The notes beneath the pieces are model-generated. The model had not been told where the DNA came from. It saw only the letters and a program-made list of their open reading frames with translations, and ran no database searches. A stretch of DNA of 64,000 nt, from positions 62,001-126,000 of the forward strand of contig JABYQR010000001.1 of NCBI GenBank assembly GCA_022592445.1. The letters are read 5' to 3'. This document shows positions 57,482-64,000 of the stretch, in pieces (the stretch's first letter is position 1; each line of letters starts with the position of its first letter). Source of the stretch: Cytidiella melzeri. Lineage: Eukaryota; Basidiomycota; Agaricomycetes; Polyporales; Irpicaceae. The position numbers and the translations under genes were made by a program.

Positions 57482-58390
57482 CTAAGGGGGAGAAGCCTTA
57501 GCTTGCGAGTTATCTCCCGCTCCAGCAGAGTATCCTGCTTCGGCGCACCCCGACGAGGATTCTCCAGCATCACCAGCATTGTCTGGATAAGACGTGAGCA
57601 AGGACGACGATATTGACAAGACAAAAACTGACTGGAGTCCATGTTGACCATTCCGCCAGAGCCTTGTACTTCGCCACCGGTTGCAGTACCGCTGTCGCCG
57701 GATGACGCGTTCCCTCCCGTTGCGCCTTTCCCACCAACTGCACACCCGGCTTTCGAACCTCCACCTTTACCGGCGTTGTTGGAGTTGAGGTTCATGAGCG
57801 TCGGCATGCCACCATTGTCACCAGAGTCAACACTACCACCATCCACAGCACCGGCGGTACCAGTGTGCGCATTCCCGCCAGTGGTCTGGGAATCGTCGAG
57901 GCGTTTACGGCTATAGTACTGTGAGTGAAGATTGTGAGCCTTATAAAATAGTAAAGCTCACAGTAGAGTATCCGATTGGTGACGATCATGACTGTCGTCG
58001 TGGTGTGCTATGGGGTGCTCTTGCTCCCTCGACCTCTTGTTAGGAGAGGAGGAGTCCCTCTGCCAGAACTGCCTCTTGCCACTGTAGCCGATGATGACAC
58101 TCGTCAGCGGAAACTGCCGTCAGAATGTCTATACGAACGTACCCAAGTGTGTAGCCTGCGAGTGTGGCTACTTTCGGCTTGGAAGTGGGAGCAGCACGGG
58201 GGACATCTTTGGGTTCCGTACGAGCAAAGACGAAACCAAGGCCACGAGGAGCAACTGGATTGCTGTTGGTTCTGTGTCGGTCCGCGACAGACGAACTGTC
58301 GGTGAGAGTAGGCAGGGGAGACCCTACGACGAAAGTCGGACTGAGTGCCGACACGGCGATGAGAGAAAAGACGAGAGAAGGGCTACGCAT
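57482..58390 (-). CDS. Secreted Gly/Asn-rich repeat protein, diverged copy C
   Basis: Four exons (58390-58143, 58081-57962, 57910-57633, 57582-57482) encode 248 residues. The signal peptide is MRSPSLVFSLIAVSALSPTF, starting with the same MRSP as copies A and B. A His/Asp-rich segment (HHDDSHDRHQSD) leads to RKR before LDDSQTTGGNAHTG, matching the dibasic site of the other copies. Only two repeat-like units follow: TGGNAHTGTAGAVDGGS and TGGNASSGDSGTATGGE. The last intron is again phase 1 and splits Asn as A|AC. The acceptor at 57910/57911 must be chosen over a nearer one at 57916/57917 to keep the frame. Two Cys residues (AGCAVGG, SGCAEAG) are not found in the repeats of A or B. The C-terminal end KASPP differs from GGDA. 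Confidence 0.72.
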
Positions 58391-58865
58391 GCTGTCGATA
58401 GTGATGTGTCGTAAAGACAAAGCGAGTGTGGAGGGAATTAGAAATGTACAGTACGGAGGACGATGGGCGGAGGATGCAAGGGTGAAAGAGGGCGCAAACC
58501 CGTCGCGGCGCACCTTTTGAACGGTTCGACTTTCGAAGAGGGCTGACCTCACCTCACCTTCCGTTTATGGTGGTGACATGCCCAAATTGAGCAAGAAGCT
58601 ATCTCGGCATACCGGCATGCCAGCGCTTCATCCCCGAAGCGTCGTATTTGCGTCCAGTATTCATGCATATATTAGATGTCAAGTCATCGTGTAGAATGAA
58701 ACAGAGACTTTCAAACGAAGACAGGAATGAAGAGAGAGATAATGGTAGCATGAACCAAACATTGGATATCCATGTGAGCACTGGGTATGTGATAGAATAT
58801 GAGGACAAAACGTAAGACATACGAGTCGACTTCAACCCGCAAGACTGCACATTACTCATCTACCA
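58391..58865. other. Region between copy C and ATG16
   Basis: 475 bp holding the copy C promoter and the ATG16 3'UTR (both genes on the minus strand). No clear TATA box like those of copies A and B is present. Confidence 0.5.
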
Positions 58866-59859
58866 TTAGCCATTCGGTGTCAGAGTCACGTCCTTCTCCG
58901 CGTGAGAGGGTATCCCATCCTTCGTCGTCGTCGCTTCCGAGTTCCTCTTCACTTCCCCGTTTCCCGACTCCTGGTCGTGTGGCGCAGACTTCGTATCTGC
59001 GCTATCTCCATCTTTACGCTGCGATTCTTTCCGTGACTTCATATTTTCGTAGAAATCGTTTGCCTCGTTCATCTCGTTAACCTCTGCTTGCTTGGCATCG
59101 AGCCAACGTTGCAGAAGTTTCGCATTGTCCTTGACTAGCGTCCCGTTACGCTCCTCTATCTGACCGAGTTCTAGTTGCAGAGTATTGATCTCGTCATGCA
59201 ATACCTACGTACACCGTATAAGCGGACGAGCATGTAGCACAGCGATTTGAAGCGTACCTGATGTGTCCGATCCTTCTCCGCCATTAGCTCGCTATGTTGC
59301 TCTACCTTCCTCCTCAAGACATGGATCTCGTCTCGAGCTTTACGCAAGTTCTCAGACTCCAAGCGTGACAACTCCTCCTTTTCCCGCAGTGTTTCCGTCA
59401 TGGCAAGAAGACGCTGCGCATTTTGACCTTGAGTCTTGTATACAGTGGCGAGCTCATCACGTAGTGAGGATATTTGAGACTCCAGCGAGGTGATGTAAGC
59501 TGCCTTCACAGGAGAGCTTGAGCACCATTTAGTGACGAAACACGGACTGAGCTGCTGTACAACCTACTCATCGGCAGTCCCAGGCACGAATACCGTCGAA
59601 CTACTCGGATTGGGACGAGAGGTACTCATTGCCCTGAGTAGAGAGACATTTCGCTCCTTCAACAGCTTGGTCTGCTGTGCCAATCTGCGGTCTTTTCAGT
59701 GTCCACATGAAGATATCAGGAATGTGCGTAGCTTGAGGCGAGGAGGCATAGGCCAGTTTAAGACTTACATTGCTCAATGATGGGAGCATACGCAGACTCC
59801 CTTGTGTTGCGCTCTGCGAGCCGCAGTCGCAGGGTCTCCTGCCATGAGGGCTCTCCCAT
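58866..59859 (-). CDS. ATG16: Autophagy protein ATG16 (fungal short form)
   Basis: Coiled-coil partner of the Atg12-Atg5 conjugate that directs Atg8 lipidation to the forming autophagosome. From ATG 59859, MGEPSWQETLRLRLAERNTR is the Atg5-binding helix. Splicing joins IIEQYRRLAQQTKLLKERNV, PGTAD to SPVKAAYITSLESQISSLRD, and the coiled coil LESENLRKARDEIHVLRRKV. The intron at about 59204-59257 leads to VLHDEINTLQLELGQIEERN. The segment NAKLLQRWLDAKQAEVNEMN with EANDFYENM is the ATG16-domain hallmark. The tail is charged and disordered. At about 250 residues without WD40 repeats it is the usual fungal form. It is divergent from YPT7. Confidence 0.87.
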
Positions 59860-60076
59860 AGTGGTCTGGATATGCCGCCTCAAATAATGAGGTTGTGCAA
59901 CCTCAGGCTGCTGCTTGAGATGATCGTGGAGGGAAACTTGGTCGTTTAGATCGGACTTTGAACTTGCTCGCTGGTTGCCGCCGGCTCATCCACTCAGTCA
60001 TGGTGGCACCTTCCACTTCACCCGAACACGACAAGTCGTCCCCGCATAACTCTCTATACCGCAGTCCTCTGCCAGC
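59860..60076. promoter_or_regulatory. Bidirectional promoter, ATG16 / YPT7
   Basis: 217 bp between the divergent start codons of two genes needed for autophagy and vacuolar fusion. No specific binding site is recognised. Confidence 0.5.
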
Positions 60077-61050
<974 letters not shown>

Positions 61051-61445
61051 ACAATTTACCATGACCCGGACATACCATTTCCGTTATCCTCTATCCCCGG
61101 CGTACTCTTACGCGCTGGTTTTGATGTGTTTGTTCCCTCTATTCACTAATATTATTTCACGTCTGTTCGTTGCAATTGTTTCTACGCATGTATAATGATA
61201 TTCCCAGGGTATCTCAGAGACTTGTAAAGCTATGAGCGTGCTGCGATTGGGGATTGGACATGTCCATCACCAGTACCGACGTGGCCTATATACTGTGGGC
61301 CAACTCCAACGTTGCGCCCAAATTAGGCCGGGTTACAGACTGTAGTACCTCTACATTTATCTGGAGCACCCACGCCAACACTCTACTCGGCCTCTAGCCA
61401 ATTTGCCCTACCATCTCTGATGCCGCCTTCTCGTGTGCACTCATC
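61051..61445. other. Intergenic, YPT7 to oxysterol-binding protein
   Basis: 395 bp between two + strand genes. No further gene is seen; it includes the YPT7 3'UTR and the promoter of the next gene. Confidence 0.55.
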
Positions 61446-64000
61446 ATGCTGAAATCGTCTCATGCTACAAGGTCGCCGTTCGTAGTGTCAATGGCCACTG
61501 CGCAGCCTCACGCAGCAGCTGCTGCTATAGGGACGAGTACCCTAGACAAGATAGTGTTGGAAGGATGGGTGCTCAAGAAAAGACGAAAGAAGATGCAAGG
61601 TGCGCACCGTCGATGCAAGATTTCTGACCCTCACTGCGCTCACCCGAGAGCGGTGTAAAAATAGGTTTCGCCCGTCGATACTTCACACTACGGCAGTCAG
61701 GCAACTTGTCTTACTCCATCGAGCCTGGACACCCTCCACGAGACCACATTTTGCTACCTCAAGCTGCCATCACTACCTCGCCTGGCAGGAAAGATATTCA
61801 TGTCGACTCTAGCAATGCTACATTCCACATCAAGTGTCTCAGCGAGCAGGACTTCAATGATTGGATGGCTGCATTTCGGTGAGCTCATTTCAGTCTTTGT
61901 CCCTCCAGGTGCTCGACTACTCAACTGTTCACGACTGTAGGAAGCATATAGGCTCGGATACTGCCACCATTGGTCGAAAGTCATCCATGTCGAAGTCCAT
62001 GTCAAGAGCAGGGTATTACGGCCGTGCTGGTGCACTGACGGATGAGATCGGTAATGTAGGTCACAGGAGATCACCTACGAGCATGTCGGATTTACTGTAT
62101 TGCCCGTATCAGACTGTAGCGCAGTTACAAGACGCATTCGCAGCCCTGGTCGAGGAGGAGGCGAAAAAGAAATCCGCGCACGCTTTGAAAGGAAAGGAGC
62201 ATACAAAGGAGCATAGCGGTGCTAGATTAGGGCTATTCAAGCATCGTAAAAGTAAGTTCGTGTTCTACTAAAAGCGATCCAATTTATTTAGTGAGCAGGC
62301 ACAAATAGCCACGAAGCTGCCTCCGAAAATGGGCATATTCCAGAGGCTTCGAATGCCCTGCGAGATTCCCCTATGCACCGACTACAAAATGGTTTAGAAA
62401 CCCTCAAGTTTCAACATTCTGCGCTAGTTCAATCCCTGGCAGCGCATTCTCTGAGTCACGTAGACATAGCCTCGCTGCGCAGGGGGTCTCCTCTGCCCAC
62501 TGCCAGAGAATATGATGAAATGACAACGCCGAAATCATCCCTCAGCACGATTCGTTCTTCTCATAGGGAAAGCAGCCACAGCGAATTTTGGTTTGATGCT
62601 CCAGAATTCGATGGCGCCGAGGAATTCGTAATGGAGGAGCAAGCACCGGAAGAGAGCCAGGACAGCCAGTTCTCGAGTGCAACAAACGCTGACATTGCTT
62701 GTGCTTCGAACACAAGCGAATTTAGTTCTAGCGCAACTTCGGATTCCGAGTCAGACTCCGAAGACGAGCCCGCTGCTGACTCTGAGACGGTAGCAACTTC
62801 AGGGACAAGCCGATTCCGTGGTCAACCTATACTTAGACGAACTCAACTGCCGTCTCCGGTGGTTGGTGACGAAGGCAGTCTTTTTGCAGTGCTAAAGAAG
62901 AACGTTGGCAAAGTGAGTATCGTCATTGCCGCTTCTCAACGGCCATTGAACGCTTGATTATTCAAGGACCTCGCGCAAGTAACATTACCTGTATCATTCA
63001 ATGAACCTCTCACTCTCCTGCAACGCTTAGCCGAGGAGATCGAATATCACAATTTACTCTCACAAGCAGTAACTACTCAGGATCCCGTGGAGAGGATGTG
63101 CTATGTCGCCGCTTTTGTCGTCTCAGGGTATGCAAGCACGAGACACCGCTCAGGGCGGAAAGGATTGTGCGTATTCTGCGCTGTGGGATGATGCAAAACT
63201 CATCTTACATATTCAAAGCAACCCCATGCTCGCTGAGACGTTTGAAGATCCCCGTATGCAATTTATAGCGGAGAAAGTCAGCCACAACCCCGTAATCTTG
63301 GCCTATCATGCTGAAGGTGACGGATGGGAGCTGTATGCAACTTCTAGCGGGAAGACCAAATTTTGGGGTGAGTGTACCCGTTCGCTTTCGCTTGCAGCCG
63401 ATGATGAACCGAGGGCTCTTTGTATGTAGGGAAGAGCTTGGAGATCATACCGCAGGGAACTACTCACTTGGTGATTGGAGATGATCATTACCAGTGGTCA
63501 GCAGTTTTTGTGTTGCATTCCAATGTGTTATCTGACTGAATAGCATTTCAGGAATAAACCATCGTCGTTCATGAGGAACCTTATGATGGGTACGAAATAC
63601 CTAGAGCACACTGGTAAGATGTTCATCGAGAATGTCACGACAAACGCACGATGCGTCCTTGAATTTAAGGAGAGTGGATATTGGGGGCCAGCCAACCAGG
63701 TTGTAGGGACTGTGCACTCCGCACAAGGGGATGTTCTCTCCCAGCTGGAGGGTAAGTGGGACGAACAGATGGTACAAAAACTCGACTCGCAACATCTCCG
63801 TGTGCTCTGGCGAATAACACCATTCCCGAGGAATGTATCCGACTACTACGGCTTTACATCATTCGGTATCACCTTGAACGAAATCACTCCGGACCTTCAA
63901 GGACGATTACCACCAACGGATTCACGTCTGAGACCTGACGTGCGGGCGCTTGAGGAGGGTAATGTAGATTTGGCCGAGGATGAAAAGACTCGCGTGGAAG
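61446..64000 (+). CDS. Oxysterol-binding-protein homologue with PH domain (Osh3-like), 3' end outside window
   Basis: Lipid-transfer protein acting at ER contact sites. The first ATG is at 61446; MATAQPHAAAAAIG at 61491 is an alternative. A PH domain occupies roughly residues 35-140: LDKIVLEGWVLKKRRKKMQG, then FARRYFTLRQSGNLSYSIEP, and FNDWMAAFR with the PH Trp. A long linker (residues about 150-420) is Ser/Glu/Asp-rich and acidic (SSSATSDSESDSEDEPAADS). The OSBP-related domain follows: LPVSFNEPLTLLQRLAEEIE, DPVERMCYVAAFVVSGYAST, NPMLAETFEDPRMQFIAEKV, then SHNPVILAYHAEGDGWELYA and KFWGKSLEI. ENVTTNARCVLEFKESGYWG is near the window end. The signature loop reads EKVSHNPV instead of the usual EQVSHHPP. 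The frame is open at 64000. Confidence 0.88.

Noticed and set aside
57911..57917. Frameshift in copy C between the pro-segment and the repeats
   Set aside because: It disappears when the acceptor ACTATAG (ending at 57911 on the minus strand) is used instead of the upstream CTCACAG; the frame then reads RKRLDDSQTTGG.

Overview
The window is nuclear DNA of a filamentous fungus, most likely a basidiomycete of the mushroom/polypore type (Agaricomycetes). The signs are many short introns (about 50-60 bp, GT..AG), compact gene spacing on both strands, a RINT1/Tip20-type tether, ASNSD1, a fungal-style ATG16 without WD40 repeats, and a KNL1/Spc105 with fungal architecture. The order is an inference; no taxonomic marker is present. 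All protein names were assigned by reading translated exons against remembered family signatures, without a database search. Exon borders are hand-spliced.

Layout: the C-terminal part of MCM3 (1-1030, +); RINT1-type tether (1168-4233, -); beta-carbonic anhydrase (5000-5726, +); a HAD-fold protein (6003-7097, +); a tRNA-Gln(CTG) with a tiny intron (7182-7260, +); SGT2 (7429-8667, -) head-to-head with PRP19 (8955-10596, +); an OPT-family oligopeptide transporter (11099-13939, -); a TauD-type dioxygenase (15171-16485, +); MTQ2 (16554-17526, -) head-to-head with ALG10 (17672-19514, +); an orphan coiled-coil protein (19833-22043, +); an Old-Yellow-Enzyme-type oxidoreductase (22493-23921, +); SPC105/KNL1 (24993-29712, -) head-to-head with a kinesin-6 (30115-33470, +); a tricalbin/extended-synaptotagmin-like protein (33766-39237, -); a gene-poor stretch with a possible small secreted protein (41140-41575, +); a branched-chain aminotransferase (42550-44282, -) head-to-head with 6-phosphogluconate dehydrogenase (44660-46596, +); ASNSD1-like (46919-49360, -) head-to-head with prohibitin 1 (49646-50906, +); a PUB1/TIA1-like three-RRM protein (51273-52781, +).

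The most unusual part is 53-58.4 kb. It holds three related genes (53065-54351 -, 55935-57092 +, 57482-58390 -) for secreted Gly/Asn/Ser-rich repeat proteins. Each has a signal peptide beginning MRSP, a His/Lys-rich pro-segment ending in a dibasic site (RR or KR), and then repeats built around GGNAYSG. The repeat units are largely carried by exons whose introns are in phase 1 and mostly split an Asn codon as A|AC or A|AT, so exons can be gained or lost without a frameshift. The first two copies are divergent and share an almost identical block of about 255 bp (promoter, 5'UTR and signal peptide) as an inverted repeat. I do not recognise the family; the layout fits Kex2-processed repeat proteins or modular cell-wall/matrix proteins.

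The window ends with ATG16 (58866-59859, -) head-to-head with YPT7/RAB7 (60077-61050, +), followed by the 5' part of a PH-domain oxysterol-binding protein (61446 to beyond 64000, +). No transposon, CRISPR array, rRNA or operon-like cluster was seen. Outside the repeat-protein island the genes are housekeeping genes of replication, spindle, membrane traffic, protein folding and central metabolism.
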